Below are positions 10,360 through 24,080 of a stretch of DNA of 64,000 nucleotides, in pieces. The translations under genes were made by a program, and so were the position numbers. The DNA lies in the NCBI RefSeq assembly GCF_000285595.1, contig NZ_HE611070.1:4933-68932 (forward strand), in the 5' to 3' direction. The notes below the pieces were generated by a model. That model saw nothing but the letters and a program-made list of their open reading frames with translations, was not told where the DNA came from and did no database searches. Position 1 is the first letter of the stretch. Each line of letters opens with the position of its first letter. The stretch comes from Kurthia senegalensis. GTDB taxonomy: Bacteria > Bacillota > Bacilli > Bacillales_A > Planococcaceae.

Positions 10360-10542
10360 TTATTTTTCAGTAACAGTAACTAAGTGTGATACTTTCGTAA
10401 CAGCACCGCGCATAGCAGCGTTATCTGCTTTTGTTACAGTTTGTTGCATTTTACGTAAACCTAGAGCTTCAAGAGTTTTCTTTTGACCTGGTTTAGCGCC
10501 GATTGGGCTTTTAGTAAGGGTAATTTCTAATACGTTTGTCAT
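10360..10542 (-). CDS. rpmD: 50S ribosomal protein L30
   Basis: A 60-residue uL30 (bacterial short form) with the signature [20 protein letters not shown] and [18 protein letters not shown]. It lies 16 nt after rpsE. Confidence 0.97.
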   Translation of the reverse strand: MTNVLEITLTKSPIGAKPGQKKTLEALGLRKMQQTVTKADNAAMRGAVTKVSHLVTVTEK

Positions 10543-10558
10543 TGTGTATGTCCCTCCC

Positions 10559-11062
10559 TTAACCTAAAAGTTCTTCTACTGATTTACCGCGAAGTTTTGC
10601 AACTTCTTCAGCTTGTTTTAATTCAGATAAACCTTGGACTGTAGCACGAACCATATTGATTGGTGTGTTAGATCCTAGAGATTTAGATAAGATATCAGAA
10701 ATACCAGCAAGTTCTAGTACGGCACGTACCGGACCACCTGCGATAACCCCTGTACCAGGAGAAGCAGGTTTAATCATGATGTTACCTGCACCGAATTTAC
10801 CCACTACTAAGTGTGGAGTAGTACCACCAACACGTGGAACTTCGATTAAGTTTTTCTTCGCATCTTCTACAGCTTTGCGAATAGCATCAGGTACTTCTTG
10901 TGCTTTACCTGTACCAAAACCTACATGGCCATTGCGATCTCCGACAACAACTAATGCAGTAAAGCGGAAACGACGTCCACCTTTAACAACTTTAGCAACA
11001 CGGTTAATAGTAACTACGCGTTCTTCAAGTTCAAGACTGTTTGCGTCAATAATGTGACCCAT
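10559..11062 (-). CDS. rpsE: 30S ribosomal protein S5
   Basis: uS5 helps set decoding accuracy and mRNA unwinding at the entry site. The 167-residue protein shows [20 protein letters not shown] near 23, and the C-terminal domain with [19 protein letters not shown]. Normal length and position. Confidence 0.98.
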   Translation of the reverse strand: MGHIIDANSLELEERVVTINRVAKVVKGGRRFRFTALVVVGDRNGHVGFGTGKAQEVPDAIRKAVEDAKKNLIEVPRVGGTTPHLVVGKFGAGNIMIKPASPGTGVIAGGPVRAVLELAGISDILSKSLGSNTPINMVRATVQGLSELKQAEEVAKLRGKSVEELLG

Positions 11063-11083
11063 TGAATGTGAACCTCCTTCTTA

Positions 11084-11443
11084 TTAAAATTCTAAACCAT
11101 TTTCACGTGCAGCTTCAGCTAAAGCTTGTACGCGTCCGTGATATAAGTAACCGCCACGGTCGAAAACAACCGCTTTGATGTTTTTGTCTGCAGCTTTTTT
11201 AGCGATAGTTTCGCCAACTTTTTTAGCAGCTTCGATGTTACTTGCAGTACCTTCAAATCCTGTTTCCATTGTTGAAGCAGATACAAGTGTAACACCTTGA
11301 ATATCATCAATCACTTGAGCGTAGATGTGTTTGTTTGAACGGTACACATTTAAACGAGGACGTTGTGTAGTACCTGAAACTTTAGCACGTACGCGCGCAT
11401 GACGTTTTTTACGAACTTGATTTTTATCTTGTTTCGTAATCAT
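11084..11443 (-). CDS. rplR: 50S ribosomal protein L18
   Basis: uL18 binds 5S rRNA with L5 (rplE, same operon). At 119 residues it has [20 protein letters not shown] and [20 protein letters not shown], both family motifs. Confidence 0.98.
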   Translation of the reverse strand: MITKQDKNQVRKKRHARVRAKVSGTTQRPRLNVYRSNKHIYAQVIDDIQGVTLVSASTMETGFEGTASNIEAAKKVGETIAKKAADKNIKAVVFDRGGYLYHGRVQALAEAARENGLEF

Positions 11444-11476
11444 TAAAGGTCACTCCTTCCTAATGCTTAGGCAGCA

Positions 11477-12016
11477 TTATTTACCTGTTTTACCTTCTTT
11501 ACGACGAACGTATTCGCCTTCATAACGAATCCCTTTACCTTTATAAGGTTCTGGAGGACGTACGTCACGAATGTTAGATGCTAATGCACCAACTTGTTCT
11601 TTAGAAACACCTTTTACGATAACTTTAGTGTTAGCAGGTACTTCAATTTCGATACCTTCACCAGGAGTAAATTCTACTGGATGAGAGTAACCAACGTTAA
11701 GAACTAATTTTTTACCTTGCAATTGTGCACGGTAACCTACACCGACAAGCTCAAGAGCTTTTTCAAAACCTGTAGATACACCAGTAACCATATTTGCTAA
11801 TAGGGCACGAGTCGTACCGTGGTTTGTACGGTGTTCTTTAGAATCAGAAGGACGTTCTACAGAGATCACGTTACCTTCTTGTACGATTTTCATATCTTTG
11901 TGGAAAGCACGAACTAGTTCGCCTTTCGGACCTTTAACAGTTGCTACGTTTTCAGCATCTACTGAAACTGTAACGCCTGCAGGCACTTCGATAATTTTTT
12001 TACCAATACGAGACAT
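11477..12016 (-). CDS. rplF: 50S ribosomal protein L6
   Basis: uL6 lies near the sarcin-ricin loop and factor-binding site. The 179 residues include two L6 folds and the C-terminal signature [20 protein letters not shown]. Start [15 protein letters not shown] is canonical. Confidence 0.98.
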   Translation of the reverse strand: MSRIGKKIIEVPAGVTVSVDAENVATVKGPKGELVRAFHKDMKIVQEGNVISVERPSDSKEHRTNHGTTRALLANMVTGVSTGFEKALELVGVGYRAQLQGKKLVLNVGYSHPVEFTPGEGIEIEVPANTKVIVKGVSKEQVGALASNIRDVRPPEPYKGKGIRYEGEYVRRKEGKTGK

Positions 12017-12048
12017 TTATTGTTGCACCTCCATTCTTTTGTTGCTTA

Positions 12049-12447
12049 TTACCAAACGTATGCTAAAACTTCGCCGCCAACTTTTTTAGCGCGAGCTTCT
12101 TTATCTGTAACTAAGCCTTGTGATGTTGAAACTAAAGCGATACCTAAGCCGTTAAGAACTTTAGGTACATCTTCAGATTTAGCATAAACACGTAAACCTG
12201 GTTTAGAAATACGTTTTAAGCCTGTGATAACACGTTCGTTATTTTGACCATATTTTAAGAAGATACGGATAATACCTTGTTTATCATCTTCGACATACTC
12301 AACGTCACGTACGAAACCTTCACGTTTAAGAATCTCAGCGATTTCTTTTTTGATATTAGAAGCTGGAAGCTCTAATTTCTCGTGACGTACCATGTTCGCA
12401 TTACGAATGCGAGTAAGCATATCTGCAATTGGATCTGTCATTGTCAT
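12049..12447 (-). CDS. rpsH: 30S ribosomal protein S8
   Basis: uS8 binds 16S rRNA helix 21 and is a primary assembly protein. The 132-residue sequence starts [18 protein letters not shown] and ends [22 protein letters not shown] short version starting at the second ATG (MTDPIAD) is equally possible. Confidence 0.97.
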   Translation of the reverse strand: MTMTDPIADMLTRIRNANMVRHEKLELPASNIKKEIAEILKREGFVRDVEYVEDDKQGIIRIFLKYGQNNERVITGLKRISKPGLRVYAKSEDVPKVLNGLGIALVSTSQGLVTDKEARAKKVGGEVLAYVW

Positions 12448-12477
12448 TACATTTTACCTCCTTCCCAATTTAGGGGA

Positions 12478-12666
<189 letters not shown>

Positions 12667-12680
12667 CTAGCCCTCCTATC

Positions 12681-13220
12681 TTATTTTTGGAATGGCATAC
12701 CGAATTGAGTTAACAACTCGCGAGCTTCTTCGTCAGAGTTCGCAGTAGTTACGATAACGATATCCATACCGCGTACTTTAGAAACTTTATCGAAATCGAT
12801 TTCTGGGAAGATTAATTGTTCTTTAACACCTAGAGTGTAGTTACCGCGACCATCGAATGCTTTTTTAGAAACACCACGGAAGTCACGTACACGAGGAAGT
12901 GAAATAGAGATCAATTTATCTAGGAAATCGTACATACGGTCACCGCGAAGAGTAACTTTTGTACCGATTGGCATACCTTCACGTAAACGGAATCCAGCGA
13001 TAGATTTCTTAGCTTTAGTAATAACTGGTTTTTGACCAGCAATTAATGTTAATTCTTCAACAGCAGCATCTAATACTTTAGAGTTTTGAACAGCGTCACC
13101 AACACCCATGTTGATTACGATTTTTTCTACTTTTGGTACTTGCATAGTTGAAGTATATTCAAATTTGCTCATTAATGAAGTTGATACTTCATTTAAATAT
13201 TTTTCTTTTAGGCGGCTCAT
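12681..13220 (-). CDS. rplE: 50S ribosomal protein L5
   Basis: uL5 binds 5S rRNA and contacts P-site tRNA. The 179-residue sequence has [16 protein letters not shown] and [16 protein letters not shown] motifs and ends [11 protein letters not shown]. Normal. Confidence 0.98.
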   Translation of the reverse strand: MSRLKEKYLNEVSTSLMSKFEYTSTMQVPKVEKIVINMGVGDAVQNSKVLDAAVEELTLIAGQKPVITKAKKSIAGFRLREGMPIGTKVTLRGDRMYDFLDKLISISLPRVRDFRGVSKKAFDGRGNYTLGVKEQLIFPEIDFDKVSKVRGMDIVIVTTANSDEEARELLTQFGMPFQK

Positions 13221-13247
13221 TTGTGTACCTCCCTTCTTTTTTAAATA

Positions 13248-13556
13248 TTAGTCGATTACTTTACCTGACTTTTTAGATACACGAACTTTTTTGCCATCTT
13301 CTACTTTAAAACCTACGCGAGTCGGCTCGCCAGTTGTAGGATCGATTAGCATTACATTCGAAACGTGGATTGCAGCTTCTTGAGAAACAATACCACCTTG
13401 TGGATTAAGTTGGTTTGGTTTTACGTGTTTTTTAACGATGTTGACACCTTCAACGAACACGCGATCCTTTTTAGGAACCGCTGATAAGATAACGCCTGTT
13501 TTGCCTTTATCTTTACCAGAGATAACCATTACTTTATCGCCTTTTTTAACGTGCAT
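13248..13556 (-). CDS. rplX: 50S ribosomal protein L24
   Basis: uL24 is an assembly initiator at the exit side of the large subunit. The 102-residue product from the ATG at 13554-13556 begins [19 protein letters not shown], with a KOW motif. This start follows GGAGG at suitable distance; upstream in-frame codons are not needed. Confidence 0.97.
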   Translation of the reverse strand: MHVKKGDKVMVISGKDKGKTGVILSAVPKKDRVFVEGVNIVKKHVKPNQLNPQGGIVSQEAAIHVSNVMLIDPTTGEPTRVGFKVEDGKKVRVSKKSGKVID

Positions 13557-13590
13557 TATGTCGCACCTCCTTGTTGGCACTTTCCTGAAA

Positions 13591-13959
<369 letters not shown>

Positions 13960-14007
13960 TTAGGTTACCTCCCTTCGGATCTTTATTAAATAAATTACCG
14001 AAATTTA

Positions 14008-14286
<279 letters not shown>

Positions 14287-14294
14287 TTATCAGT

Positions 14295-14492
14295 TTAATC
14301 TGCACTGATTTCTCTTTCACGAATAACAGTTTTCATACGAGCGATTGCTTTACGCACTTCGCGGATACGAGCTGTGTTTTCTAATTGACCAGTCGCTAAT
14401 TGGAAGCGAAGGTTGAAAAGCTCTTCTTTCAGTGATTTCACTTTGCCTTCTAGTTCAACAGTTGCAAGTTCACGGATTTCATTAGCCTTCAT
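14295..14492 (-). CDS. rpmC: 50S ribosomal protein L29
   Basis: uL29, beside the exit tunnel and part of the docking site for trigger factor and SRP. The 65-residue helical protein begins [17 protein letters not shown] and contains [19 protein letters not shown]. The ATG at 14490-14492 overlaps the end of rplP by 11 nt, so coupling is likely. Confidence 0.97.
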   Translation of the reverse strand: MKANEIRELATVELEGKVKSLKEELFNLRFQLATGQLENTARIREVRKAIARMKTVIREREISAD

Positions 14493-14916
14493 TAGATTCA
14501 CCACCAATTTCTTCACGTTTAATGATCTTACATTTTACTGGTAACTTGTGAGATGCTAAACGTAGTGCTTCGCGGGCTACTTCTTCAGTAACGCCACCGA
14601 TTTCGAACATTACACGACCTGGTTTTACAACTGCTACCCAACCTTCAGGAGCACCTTTACCAGAACCCATACGTACTTCTAGAGGCTTTTTAGTGTAAGG
14701 TTTGTGTGGGAAAATGTTAATCCATACTTTACCACCACGTTTTGTATAACGAGTCATAGCAATACGAGCAGCTTCAATTTGACGGTTAGTGATCCAGCTA
14801 GCTGTTTGAGCTTGTAAGCCGTATTCACCGAATGTTACTGTGTTGCCGCCTTTTGATTGACCACGCATTTTGCCACGGTGTACACGACGGTATTTAACGC
14901 GTTTTGGCAATAACAT
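14482..14916 (-). CDS. rplP: 50S ribosomal protein L16
   Basis: uL16 organises the A-site tRNA region of the large subunit. The 144-residue sequence starts [19 protein letters not shown] and contains [20 protein letters not shown]. It overlaps rpmC. Confidence 0.98.
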   Translation of the reverse strand: MLLPKRVKYRRVHRGKMRGQSKGGNTVTFGEYGLQAQTASWITNRQIEAARIAMTRYTKRGGKVWINIFPHKPYTKKPLEVRMGSGKGAPEGWVAVVKPGRVMFEIGGVTEEVAREALRLASHKLPVKCKIIKREEIGGESNEG

Positions 14917-14918
14917 AA

Positions 14919-15575
14919 TTATTTGCCTCCTTCCACAGAGTTCTTTTTAGTAGGAAGGACTTCACCACGGTAGATCCATACTTTAACACCTAATTTACCA
15001 TAAGTAGTGTCTGCTTCGGCATGAGCATAATCAATGTCAGCACGAAGAGTATGAAGTGGAACAGTACCTTCACTATAGTGTTCAGCACGTGCGATATCAG
15101 CGCCACCTAAACGACCAGATACTTGAGTTTTGATACCTTTAGCACCTGCACGCATAGTACGTTGAATTGTTTGTTTTTGTGCACGACGGAATGATACACG
15201 GTTTTCTAATTGACGAGCGATGTTTTCAGCTACTAGACGAGCGTCAAGATCTGCACGTTTAATTTCAACAATGTTGATGTGTACGCGTTTGCCAGTCATG
15301 TTGTTAAGGGCTTTACGAAGTGATTCCACTTCTTGGCCGCCTTTACCAATTACCATACCTGGTTTAGCAGTATTAATTGTAATGTTGATGCGATTTGCTG
15401 CGCGTTCAATTTCTACTTTAGAAACTGAAGCTTCTTTTAAAGTTTCTTCGATGAATTTACGAACTTTGATATCTTCGTGAAGTAATGTTGCGTAATCTTT
15501 TTCAGCGTACCAACGAGATTCCCAATCACGAATGACACCAACACGTAAACCTATTGGATGTACTTTTTGACCCAC
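14919..15575 (-). CDS. rpsC: 30S ribosomal protein S3
   Basis: uS3 forms part of the mRNA entry tunnel and helicase. The 218-residue protein has the KH domain with [16 protein letters not shown] near 75 and the C-terminal [20 protein letters not shown]. Normal. Confidence 0.98.
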   Translation of the reverse strand: MGQKVHPIGLRVGVIRDWESRWYAEKDYATLLHEDIKVRKFIEETLKEASVSKVEIERAANRINITINTAKPGMVIGKGGQEVESLRKALNNMTGKRVHINIVEIKRADLDARLVAENIARQLENRVSFRRAQKQTIQRTMRAGAKGIKTQVSGRLGGADIARAEHYSEGTVPLHTLRADIDYAHAEADTTYGKLGVKVWIYRGEVLPTKKNSVEGGK

Positions 15576-15578
15576 GTA

Positions 15579-15926
15579 TTATCCCTCCTTCTTCTCAGAT
15601 ACCACAAGTGTGATGTGGCTTGTACGTTTGTTAATTGCGCTAGCACGTCCTTGTGCGCGTGGACGGAAGCGTTTTAATGTTGCACCTTCGTCAACAAATA
15701 CTTTAGAAATAACAAGGTTGTTAACATCTAAATCATAGTTGTGCTCTGCATTTGCGATTGCTGATTTTAAAACTTTTTCCACTACTGGAGAAGCAGCTTT
15801 TGGAGTATGTTTTAAGATAGCAATAGCTTCACCGACTTGTTTACCTCGGATTAAGTCTACTACTAGACGTACTTTACGAGGAGCAATGCGAACTGTGCGA
15901 GCGATAGCTTTAGCTTCTTGTTGCAT
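15579..15926 (-). CDS. rplV: 50S ribosomal protein L22
   Basis: uL22, whose loop lines the exit tunnel. The 115 residues start [19 protein letters not shown]. The loop region [18 protein letters not shown] near 90 carries no obvious insertion or deletion of the macrolide-resistance type. Confidence 0.97.
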   Translation of the reverse strand: MQQEAKAIARTVRIAPRKVRLVVDLIRGKQVGEAIAILKHTPKAASPVVEKVLKSAIANAEHNYDLDVNNLVISKVFVDEGATLKRFRPRAQGRASAINKRTSHITLVVSEKKEG

Positions 15927-15948
15927 TATAGTTTACCTCCCCTCTTAA

Positions 15949-16230
15949 TTAGCGTACTTTAGTTGATTTATCGTCCCCACCGTGACCTTTGAAAGTACGT
16001 GTTGGAGCGAATTCACCTAATTTATGACCTACCATATCTTCTGTTACGTATACAGGAACGTGTTTACGTCCGTCATATACTGCAATTGTTTCACCGATAA
16101 AGTTCGGGAAGATAGTAGAACGACGAGACCAAGTTTTAATAACTTTTTTCTTTTCAGAATTATTTGATGCTTCTACCTTTTTCATAAGGTGTTCATCAAT
16201 AAATGGTCCTTTTTTCAAGCTACGAGCCAT
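15949..16230 (-). CDS. rpsS: 30S ribosomal protein S19
   Basis: uS19 in the small-subunit head, partner of S13. The 93-residue form starts [18 protein letters not shown] at the ATG 16228-16230, preceded by GGAGG. The motif [19 protein letters not shown] is typical. Confidence 0.97.
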   Translation of the reverse strand: MARSLKKGPFIDEHLMKKVEASNNSEKKKVIKTWSRRSTIFPNFIGETIAVYDGRKHVPVYVTEDMVGHKLGEFAPTRTFKGHGGDDKSTKVR

Positions 16231-16287
16231 TTCGGAACCTCCCTCCATGATTGAATTGCGTTCCCGAAGAAACGCAATTCAATCACA

Positions 16288-17118
16288 TTATTTTTTACGA
16301 GAACGAATGATAAATTTGCTAGATTTAGCTCTTTTACTACGAGTTTTATAACCCATTGCAGGTTTACCCCAAGGAGTCATTGGAGATTTACGTCCGATTG
16401 GAGCTTTACCTTCACCACCACCATGTGGGTGATCGTTAGGGTTCATTACAGAACCACGAACAGTTGGGCGTTTACCCATCCAGCGTTTACGTCCAGCTTT
16501 ACCAATTTTGATTAATTCGTGTTGTTCATTACCAACTTCACCGATTGTAGCACGGCAAGTGTTAAGGACCATACGAACTTCACCAGATTGTAAGCGTACG
16601 ATTACGTATTTATCTTCTTTACCTAATACTTGAGCAGATGTACCTGCAGAACGTACTAGTTGTCCACCTTTACCAGGTTTTAACTCGATATTGTGGATTG
16701 TTGTACCCATTGGAATGTTAGAGATAGGTAATGTGTTACCTACTTTAATATCTGCTTCTGGACCAGAAACGATAGTCATGCCAACTTCTAGACCTTTCGG
16801 AGCTAGGATATAACGTTTTTCACCATCAGCATAGTTAATTAATGCGATGTTTGCAGATCGGTTAGGATCATATTCGATAGTAGCTACTTTACCTACGATA
16901 CCATCTTTATTACGTTTGAAATCGATGATACGGTATTGTTTCTTGTGGCCACCACCATTATGACGAACAGTGATTTTACCCTGGTTATTACGACCAGCTT
17001 TGCGTTTTTTAGAAACTAATAATGATTTCTCAGGTGTATTAGTAGTGATTTCAGCAAAGTCAGATGACGTCATGTTACGACGGCCATTTGTGGTTGGTTT
17101 GTACTTTTTAATCGCCAT
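16288..17118 (-). CDS. rplB: 50S ribosomal protein L2
   Basis: uL2 is needed for subunit association and peptidyl transfer. The 276-residue sequence ends with the conserved [20 protein letters not shown] region and [13 protein letters not shown] clear inverted repeat of the GAATTGCGTT type in the rplB-rpsS gap (about 16252-16281) may form a small intergenic hairpin. Confidence 0.98.
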   Translation of the reverse strand: MAIKKYKPTTNGRRNMTSSDFAEITTNTPEKSLLVSKKRKAGRNNQGKITVRHNGGGHKKQYRIIDFKRNKDGIVGKVATIEYDPNRSANIALINYADGEKRYILAPKGLEVGMTIVSGPEADIKVGNTLPISNIPMGTTIHNIELKPGKGGQLVRSAGTSAQVLGKEDKYVIVRLQSGEVRMVLNTCRATIGEVGNEQHELIKIGKAGRKRWMGKRPTVRGSVMNPNDHPHGGGEGKAPIGRKSPMTPWGKPAMGYKTRSKRAKSSKFIIRSRKK

Positions 17119-17158
17119 GTGTATTCCCTCCTTTATAAATTAAAAATGCAATCTATAA

Positions 17159-17437
17159 TTACATTTCGAATAATTCGATTTCGCCTTCAGCTAAAGTTAC
17201 GATAGCTTTACGACGTTTGTTTGTTAAACCAGTGTAGCGGCCAACGCGTTTCTTTTTACCTTTAACGTTCATAATGTTTACATTAGAAACTTTAACGCCA
17301 AAGATAGATTCAACTGCATCTTTCACTTCTGTTTTGTTGGCACGAGTGTCAACTTCGAATGTGTATTTTTGTTCTGCCATAAGTTCTGAAGAGCGCTCAG
17401 TGATGACAGGACGTTTTAGTACTTCACGTGCTTCCAT
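17159..17437 (-). CDS. rplW: 50S ribosomal protein L23
   Basis: uL23 at the tunnel exit, docking site of trigger factor. The 92 residues include [15 protein letters not shown] and the [19 protein letters not shown] loop. Its ATG shares one base with the rplD stop. Confidence 0.98.
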   Translation of the reverse strand: MEAREVLKRPVITERSSELMAEQKYTFEVDTRANKTEVKDAVESIFGVKVSNVNIMNVKGKKKRVGRYTGLTNKRRKAIVTLAEGEIELFEM

Positions 17438-18060
17438 TAACCAAGCACCTCCTCAATTTTAGCTACAGCGTCTTTAGTGATAACAACTTTGTTTGCAGAT
17501 ACTAGATCTAAAACGTTGATACCTTCAGCTGTTAGAACAGTTACGCCTGGGATGTTACGAGCAGATAATGCTACGTTTTCATTCACGTCAGCAGTAACGA
17601 TAAGTGATTTAGTTTCTACTGATAAATCAGCAAGAACTTTCACGAATTCTTTAGTTTTTGGTGCATCTAGAGTTAGAGCATCAACTACTAAGAAGTTTGT
17701 TTCAGCAACTTTAGTTGAAAGAGCTGATTTAAGTGCTAAGCGACGAACTTTTTTAGGAAGTTTGTATGCATAGCTACGTGGAGTAGGACCGAATACGATA
17801 CCACCGCCACGCCATTGTGGAGAGCGGATAGAACCTTGACGGGCACGGCCAGTACCTTTTTGACGCCATGGTTTACGACCACCACCAGAAACTTCTGAGC
17901 GACCTTTAGTTTTGTGAGTACCTTGACGTAAAGAAGCACGTTGTGCAACGATAGCGTCAAAAAGTACAGCTTCATTTGGTTCAATTCCGAAGATAGCATC
18001 GTTTAATTCGATTTCACCTACAGAAGAACCTGTTTGACTAAGTACATTTACTTTTGTCAT
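17437..18060 (-). CDS. rplD: 50S ribosomal protein L4
   Basis: uL4, with an extended loop lining the exit tunnel. The 207-residue protein shows [20 protein letters not shown] around residues 65-85, the loop associated with macrolide binding; it looks intact. Order rplC-rplD-rplW-rplB is conserved. Confidence 0.98.
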   Translation of the reverse strand: MTKVNVLSQTGSSVGEIELNDAIFGIEPNEAVLFDAIVAQRASLRQGTHKTKGRSEVSGGGRKPWRQKGTGRARQGSIRSPQWRGGGIVFGPTPRSYAYKLPKKVRRLALKSALSTKVAETNFLVVDALTLDAPKTKEFVKVLADLSVETKSLIVTADVNENVALSARNIPGVTVLTAEGINVLDLVSANKVVITKDAVAKIEEVLG

Positions 18061-18086
18061 TCCTGTTTCCTCCTTTCTTCGGAAAA

Positions 18087-18716
18087 TTAGTTAGCTTTAA
18101 TAGCAGATTTAACTGTTACTAATGCTTTTTTAGAACCAGGAACATTACCTTTAACAAGTAATAAGTTGCGTTCTACGTCAACTTTAATGATTTCTAAGTT
18201 TTGGATAGTTACAACGTTGCCACCCATTTGACCCGGTAAATTCTTTTGTTTGAATACGCGGTTTGGAGCAACTGGACCCATTGAACCTGGGCGACGGTGG
18301 TAACGAGAACCATGGGCCATTGGACCACGTGATTGTCCGTGACGTTTAATAACACCTTGGAACCCTTTACCTTTAGTAACACCTGTTACATCTACTACAT
18401 CGCCTTCTGCGAAAATTTCAACTTTGACTTCTTGACCAATCTCGTAATCAGCTAAGTCAGCATTGCGAATTTCGCGAATGAAGCGCTTAGGAGCAGTGTT
18501 AGCTTTTGAAACGTGTCCTTGTTCTGGTTTGTTAGATAATTTTTCGCGTTTATCTTCGAAACCAATTTGGATTGCTTCGTAGCCGTCTGTTTCAGTTGTT
18601 TTCTTTTGAAGAACTACGTTTGGAGTAGCAGAGATAACTGTTACAGGGATTAAATCACCATTCTCAGCGAAGACTTGCGTCATACCGATTTTTCTACCTA
18701 AGATTCCTTTGGTCAT
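18087..18716 (-). CDS. rplC: 50S ribosomal protein L3
   Basis: uL3 starts large-subunit assembly and reaches the peptidyl transferase centre. The 209-residue sequence begins [16 protein letters not shown] and has [20 protein letters not shown]. Normal. Confidence 0.98.
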   Translation of the reverse strand: MTKGILGRKIGMTQVFAENGDLIPVTVISATPNVVLQKKTTETDGYEAIQIGFEDKREKLSNKPEQGHVSKANTAPKRFIREIRNADLADYEIGQEVKVEIFAEGDVVDVTGVTKGKGFQGVIKRHGQSRGPMAHGSRYHRRPGSMGPVAPNRVFKQKNLPGQMGGNVVTIQNLEIIKVDVERNLLLVKGNVPGSKKALVTVKSAIKAN

Positions 18717-18768
18717 GTGTCACACCTCCTGTGGATAATTAAAAAAGTTTTTTATTGTTTACCATGCA

Positions 18769-19234
<466 letters not shown>

Positions 19235-19240
19235 CAACTT

Positions 19241-19544
19241 TCTTTTAAAAAATTAATTGCGCTATTCTATGCGGTTCTTCTCTAAATAATAATTTATTTC
19301 GCCTGCTTTTCAACGTTTTCTAGTATATAAAATTTTTCATAAGATAGCAACCCATTCCCCTTCATTAAAAAGAAGAGTAATTTTTCTGTTAATTAACTCA
19401 TTTATTCGAAAACGCTTACGTTTGTAGTAGATTGCACTTCTTATAACATTGCGTAATTTTCCGATCTAACTTAAAAATAAATAGTTATTAAAAAGAAATT
19501 TCTTTATATAGAAGAAACACGTACTTCTTTTAAGAAAGAACAAT
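19241..19544. other. AT-rich gene-free stretch between tuf and the S10 promoter
   Basis: About 300 nt of AT-rich DNA upstream of the S10 promoter. I see no coding remnant, repeat or strong hairpin. Its A/T tracts could act as an UP element for the S10 promoter, which is inference only. Confidence 0.5.
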
Positions 19545-19584
19545 AAAAAAAGAGTGTGCAGCATAAATGCTACACACTCTTTTA
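19545..19584 (-). terminator. tuf terminator
   Basis: Minus-strand stem of 14 bp (AGAGTGTGTAGCAT with ATGCTGCACACTCT) followed by seven T's. The one wobble is G-T on the minus strand. It ends the str operon. Confidence 0.9.
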
Positions 19585-19616
19585 TGAAAGTTAAATCAAT
19601 CTAGTTAAAGAAAGAA

Positions 19617-20807
19617 TTAAGCTTTTTCGATGTTAGAAACAACACCTGAACCAACTGTACGTCCACCTTCGCGGATTGAGAAACGAGTACCGTCTTCAAT
19701 AGCGATTGGGTGAATTAATTCAATGTTCATTTTAGTGTTATCGCCAGGCATTACCATTTCAGTACCTTCTGGTAACGTGATTACACCAGTTACGTCAGTA
19801 GTACGGAAATAGAATTGTGGGCGGTAGTTAGAGAAGAATGGAGTATGACGTCCACCTTCTTCTTTTGATAACACGTAAACTTCTGCAGAGAATTTAGTGT
19901 GAGGTGTGATTGTACCTGGTTTAGCAAGTACTTGACCACGTTGGATATCTTCACGAGCAACACCACGTAATAAAGCACCGATGTTATCGCCAGCTTCAGC
20001 GTAATCTAATAATTTACGGAACATTTCAACACCTGTTACAGTAGTTTGAGCAGTTTCGTCAGTGATACCAACGATTTCAACAACATCGCCGACTTTAACT
20101 TGACCACGTTCAACACGGCCAGTTGCAACTGTACCACGACCAGTGATAGAGAATACATCTTCGACTGGCATCATGAATGGTTTGTCAGTTTGACGTTCTG
20201 GAGTTGGGATGTAAGAATCTACAGCGTCCATTAATTCAACGATCGCATTTTCCCATTTTTCTTCGCCTTCTAAAGCTTTAAGAGCTGAACCTTTGATTAC
20301 AGGAACATCATCGCCAGGGAAGCCGTATTCAGATAATAAGTCACGAACTTCCATTTCAACTAATTCTAGTAATTCTTCGTCATCAACCATATCACATTTG
20401 TTTAAGAATACCACGATGTATGGTACACCAACGTTACGAGATAAAAGGATGTGTTCACGAGTTTGAGGCATTGGACCATCAGCAGCAGATACTACTAAGA
20501 TCGCGCCATCCATTTGTGCAGCACCAGTGATCATGTTTTTAACATAATCGGCGTGTCCAGGACAGTCAACGTGAGCGTAGTGACGAGTGTCAGTTTCATA
20601 TTCAATGTGAGAAGTGTTGATAGTGATACCGCGTTCTTTTTCTTCTGGAGCGTTATCGATATCAGCGTATGATTTAGCTTCACCGCCTTGTTTTTTAGCA
20701 AGAACAGTAGCGATTGCTGCAGTTAAAGTTGTTTTACCATGGTCAACGTGTCCGATTGTACCAATGTTAGCATGGGTTTTAGAACGGTCGAATTTTTCTT
20801 TAGCCAT
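19617..20807 (-). CDS. tuf: Elongation factor Tu
   Basis: EF-Tu delivers aminoacyl-tRNA to the ribosome. The 396-residue GTPase has the P-loop GHVDHGKT (residues 19-26), [12 protein letters not shown] near 81 with the catalytic histidine, NKCD near 136, and domains II and III ending [11 protein letters not shown]. It is the last gene of the str operon, with a strong terminator after it. Confidence 0.99.
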   Translation of the reverse strand: MAKEKFDRSKTHANIGTIGHVDHGKTTLTAAIATVLAKKQGGEAKSYADIDNAPEEKERGITINTSHIEYETDTRHYAHVDCPGHADYVKNMITGAAQMDGAILVVSAADGPMPQTREHILLSRNVGVPYIVVFLNKCDMVDDEELLELVEMEVRDLLSEYGFPGDDVPVIKGSALKALEGEEKWENAIVELMDAVDSYIPTPERQTDKPFMMPVEDVFSITGRGTVATGRVERGQVKVGDVVEIVGITDETAQTTVTGVEMFRKLLDYAEAGDNIGALLRGVAREDIQRGQVLAKPGTITPHTKFSAEVYVLSKEEGGRHTPFFSNYRPQFYFRTTDVTGVITLPEGTEMVMPGDNTKMNIELIHPIAIEDGTRFSIREGGRTVGSGVVSNIEKA

Positions 20808-20861
20808 TTTAAATGTGCCTCCTAGGGTTTATAAAGTTTTTTAGTTATAAGTTTTATAGTC

Positions 20862-20903
20862 ATATCTTCTTGTAAAACGGGCCCTGTATTACAAGAAAGA
20901 TAT
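20862..20903 (-). other. Hairpin in the fusA-tuf intergenic region
   Basis: Minus-strand arms ATATCTTTCTTGTAA and TTACAAGAAGATAT pair with one bulge around a GC-rich loop containing GGGCCC. There is no T run right after it, so it is not a standard terminator. It may stabilise or process the mRNA to raise tuf output; this is inference. Confidence 0.55.
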
Positions 20904-20967
20904 AGCATACAAGTTATTTATACTTGAAAACAACGGAAATTTCAATTAAAAATTATTTAATTAGAAA

Positions 20968-23046
20968 TTAACCTTTGTGTTTTTTGATAATTTCTTCTGA
21001 AACTGATTTTGGAACTTCTTCGTAGTGATCGAACACCATTGAGAATGTACCGCGACCTTGAGTAGATGAACGTAAAGTAGTTGCATACCCAAACATTTCA
21101 GCAAGAGGAACCATCGCACGAACGACTTGAGCGTTACCGCGAGCTTCCATACCTTCTACGCGTCCACGACGTGCAGTGATGTTACCCATAATATCGCCAA
21201 GATATTCTTCTGGCATTACAACTTCTACTTTCATAACTGGTTCTAAAAGAACTGGGTTACAAGCAGTTGCTGCTTTTTTAACTGCAAGTGATGCAGCCAC
21301 TTTAAATGCCATTTCATTTGAATCGACATCATGGTATGAACCATCAACAAGGCGAGCTTTAACGTCGATTAGAGGGAAACCTGCTAATACACCGTTTGCT
21401 AATGCGTCTTTAAGTCCTGCTTCTACAGCTGGGATGTATTCACGAGGAACTACACCACCAACGATAGCGTTTTCGAACTCAAAGCCTTTACCTTCTTCAT
21501 TTGGTGAGAATTCGATATGAACATCACCGTATTGACCACGACCACCAGATTGGCGAGCGAATTTACCTTGAACTTTAGCCGCTTGGCGGAAAGTTTCACG
21601 GTAAGATACTTGAGGAGCACCTACGTTAGCTTCAACGTGGAATTCACGTTTCATACGGTCAACTAAGATATCTAAGTGAAGTTCACCCATACCTGAGATG
21701 ATTGTTTCACCAGTTTCAACGTCAGTGTGAGCGCGGAAAGTTGGATCTTCTTCTTGAAGTTTTTGTAGGGCTTGACCCATTTTATCTTGGTCAGCTTTAG
21801 ATTTAGGTTCAACAGATAGAGAAATAACTGGTTCTGGGAATTCCATAGATTCAAGGATAACTAAGCTATCTTCTGCACATAGAGTATCACCAGTAGTTGT
21901 AGCTTTAAGACCTACTGCAGCAGCAATGTCACCAGCGTAAACTTCAGAGATTTCTTCACGGCTGTTAGCGTGCATTTGTAGGATACGACCTACGCGTTCA
22001 CGTTTACCTTTTGAAGAGTTTTGTACGTATGAACCAGATTGAAGAACACCAGAATATACACGGAAGAAAGTTAATTTACCAACATAAGGGTCAGTCATAA
22101 CTTTAAACGCAAGTGCAGAGAATGGTTCATCATCAGAAGAATGACGTACGATTTCTTCGTCTCCATCAACAGATGTACCTTTAATAGATTCAACATCTGT
22201 TGGTGCTGGAAGGTAGTCAATTACTGCATCAAGCATTAATTGAACACCTTTATTTTTAAATGCAGTACCACATACTACTGGGTAGAATTCTACTGATAAA
22301 GTAGCTTTACGAATAGCTGCTTTTAATTCTTCTTTAGTGATTTCTTCACCAGCGAAGTATTTTTCCATTAGATCTTCATCTAATTCAGCAACTGCTTCGA
22401 TAAGTTTTTCGTGGTATTCATCTGCTTGTTCTTTGAATTCAGCAGGGATTTCTTTAACTTCTGCGTGAGAACCGTCATCGCCCTCTTTGTAGAAAGTAGC
22501 GTTCATTTCTACTAAGTCAATGATAGCGTGGAACTCGTCTTCAGCACCGATTGGTAATTGAATTGGATGAGCGTTTGCTTCTAAACGTTCATGTAAAGTT
22601 CCTACAGAGTATAAGAAGTTCGCACCGATTTTATCCATTTTGTTAATGAATACGATACGTGGTACGCCGTAAGTTGTAGCTTGACGCCATACTGTTTCAG
22701 TTTGTGGTTCTACACCTGATTGAGCATCAAGTACAGTAACCGCACCATCAAGTACACGAAGAGAACGTTCAACTTCAACAGTGAAGTCTACGTGTCCTGG
22801 TGTATCGATAATGTTTACACGGTGGCCTTTCCATTGGGCTGTTGTCGCAGCAGAAGTGATAGTGATACCACGTTCTTGCTCTTGCTCCATCCAGTCCATT
22901 TGAGAAGCGCCTTCATGAGTTTCACCGATTTTGTGAATCTTACCAGTGTAATAAAGGATACGCTCAGTAGTTGTTGTTTTACCAGCATCAATGTGAGCCA
23001 TGATTCCGATATTACGAGTGTTCTCAAGTGAGAATTCTCTAGTCAT
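20968..23046 (-). CDS. fusA: Elongation factor G
   Basis: EF-G is the GTPase that translocates tRNAs and mRNA. The 692 residues include P-loop [12 protein letters not shown] (17-28), DTPGHVDF near 82, NKMD near 136 and domains II-V ending [14 protein letters not shown]. Normal length, between rpsG and tuf. Confidence 0.99.
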   Translation of the reverse strand: MTREFSLENTRNIGIMAHIDAGKTTTTERILYYTGKIHKIGETHEGASQMDWMEQEQERGITITSAATTAQWKGHRVNIIDTPGHVDFTVEVERSLRVLDGAVTVLDAQSGVEPQTETVWRQATTYGVPRIVFINKMDKIGANFLYSVGTLHERLEANAHPIQLPIGAEDEFHAIIDLVEMNATFYKEGDDGSHAEVKEIPAEFKEQADEYHEKLIEAVAELDEDLMEKYFAGEEITKEELKAAIRKATLSVEFYPVVCGTAFKNKGVQLMLDAVIDYLPAPTDVESIKGTSVDGDEEIVRHSSDDEPFSALAFKVMTDPYVGKLTFFRVYSGVLQSGSYVQNSSKGKRERVGRILQMHANSREEISEVYAGDIAAAVGLKATTTGDTLCAEDSLVILESMEFPEPVISLSVEPKSKADQDKMGQALQKLQEEDPTFRAHTDVETGETIISGMGELHLDILVDRMKREFHVEANVGAPQVSYRETFRQAAKVQGKFARQSGGRGQYGDVHIEFSPNEEGKGFEFENAIVGGVVPREYIPAVEAGLKDALANGVLAGFPLIDVKARLVDGSYHDVDSNEMAFKVAASLAVKKAATACNPVLLEPVMKVEVVMPEEYLGDIMGNITARRGRVEGMEARGNAQVVRAMVPLAEMFGYATTLRSSTQGRGTFSMVFDHYEEVPKSVSEEIIKKHKG

Positions 23047-23091
23047 GCGGAATTTCTCCTTCCATAATGGATATTTAGTATAGGATAAATC

Positions 23092-23583
<492 letters not shown>

Positions 23584-23602
23584 TTAAATACTTATTTTAA
23601 GA

Positions 23603-24022
23603 TTATTTTTTTTCTTTTGGTTTTTTAGCACCGTATAATGAACGTGATTGCATACGTCCTTGTACAGCTGCAGTATCAAGAGCACCACGAACTACGTGAT
23701 AACGTACCCCTGGTAAATCTTTTACGCGTCCGCCACGGATAAGAACAACACTGTGTTCTTGTAAGTTATGGCCTTCACCAGGAATATAAGCGTTAACTTC
23801 GATTTGGTTAGTTAAACGTACACGAGCGTACTTACGTAACGCTGAGTTAGGTTTTTTAGGTGTCATTGTACCAACACGAGTACAAACACCACGTTTTTGT
23901 GGTGAGTTAACATCAGTTAAGCTTTTAGCAAAGCTGTTGTAGCCTTTGTTTAAAGCTGGTGAATTAGATTTCTTACTTTTGGATTGACGAGGCTTACGTA
24001 CTAATTGGTTAATTGTAGGCAT
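23603..24022 (-). CDS. rpsL: 30S ribosomal protein S12
   Basis: uS12 controls decoding accuracy. The 139-residue protein starts [15 protein letters not shown]. Streptomycin-resistance hot spots look wild type: a lysine in [11 protein letters not shown] near 56 and one in [13 protein letters not shown] near 101. First intact gene of the str operon, behind a long leader of about 370 nt. Confidence 0.98.
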   Translation of the reverse strand: MPTINQLVRKPRQSKSKKSNSPALNKGYNSFAKSLTDVNSPQKRGVCTRVGTMTPKKPNSALRKYARVRLTNQIEVNAYIPGEGHNLQEHSVVLIRGGRVKDLPGVRYHVVRGALDTAAVQGRMQSRSLYGAKKPKEKK

Positions 24023-24080
24023 CGATATGTCCTCCTCTCATTGCTTTGTTTAAATCCACACATCCAGGTGGTTCATTTTT

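Noticed and set aside
10656-11057. Plus-strand open frame of 133 codons opposite rpsE
   Set aside because: It is an antisense shadow of a certain ribosomal protein gene, with no binding site.
19405-19425. Catabolite-response-element-like sequence (GAAAACGCTTACG) between tuf and the S10 promoter
   Set aside because: Two core positions differ from the cre consensus, and it lies about 170 nt upstream of the promoter of a housekeeping operon.
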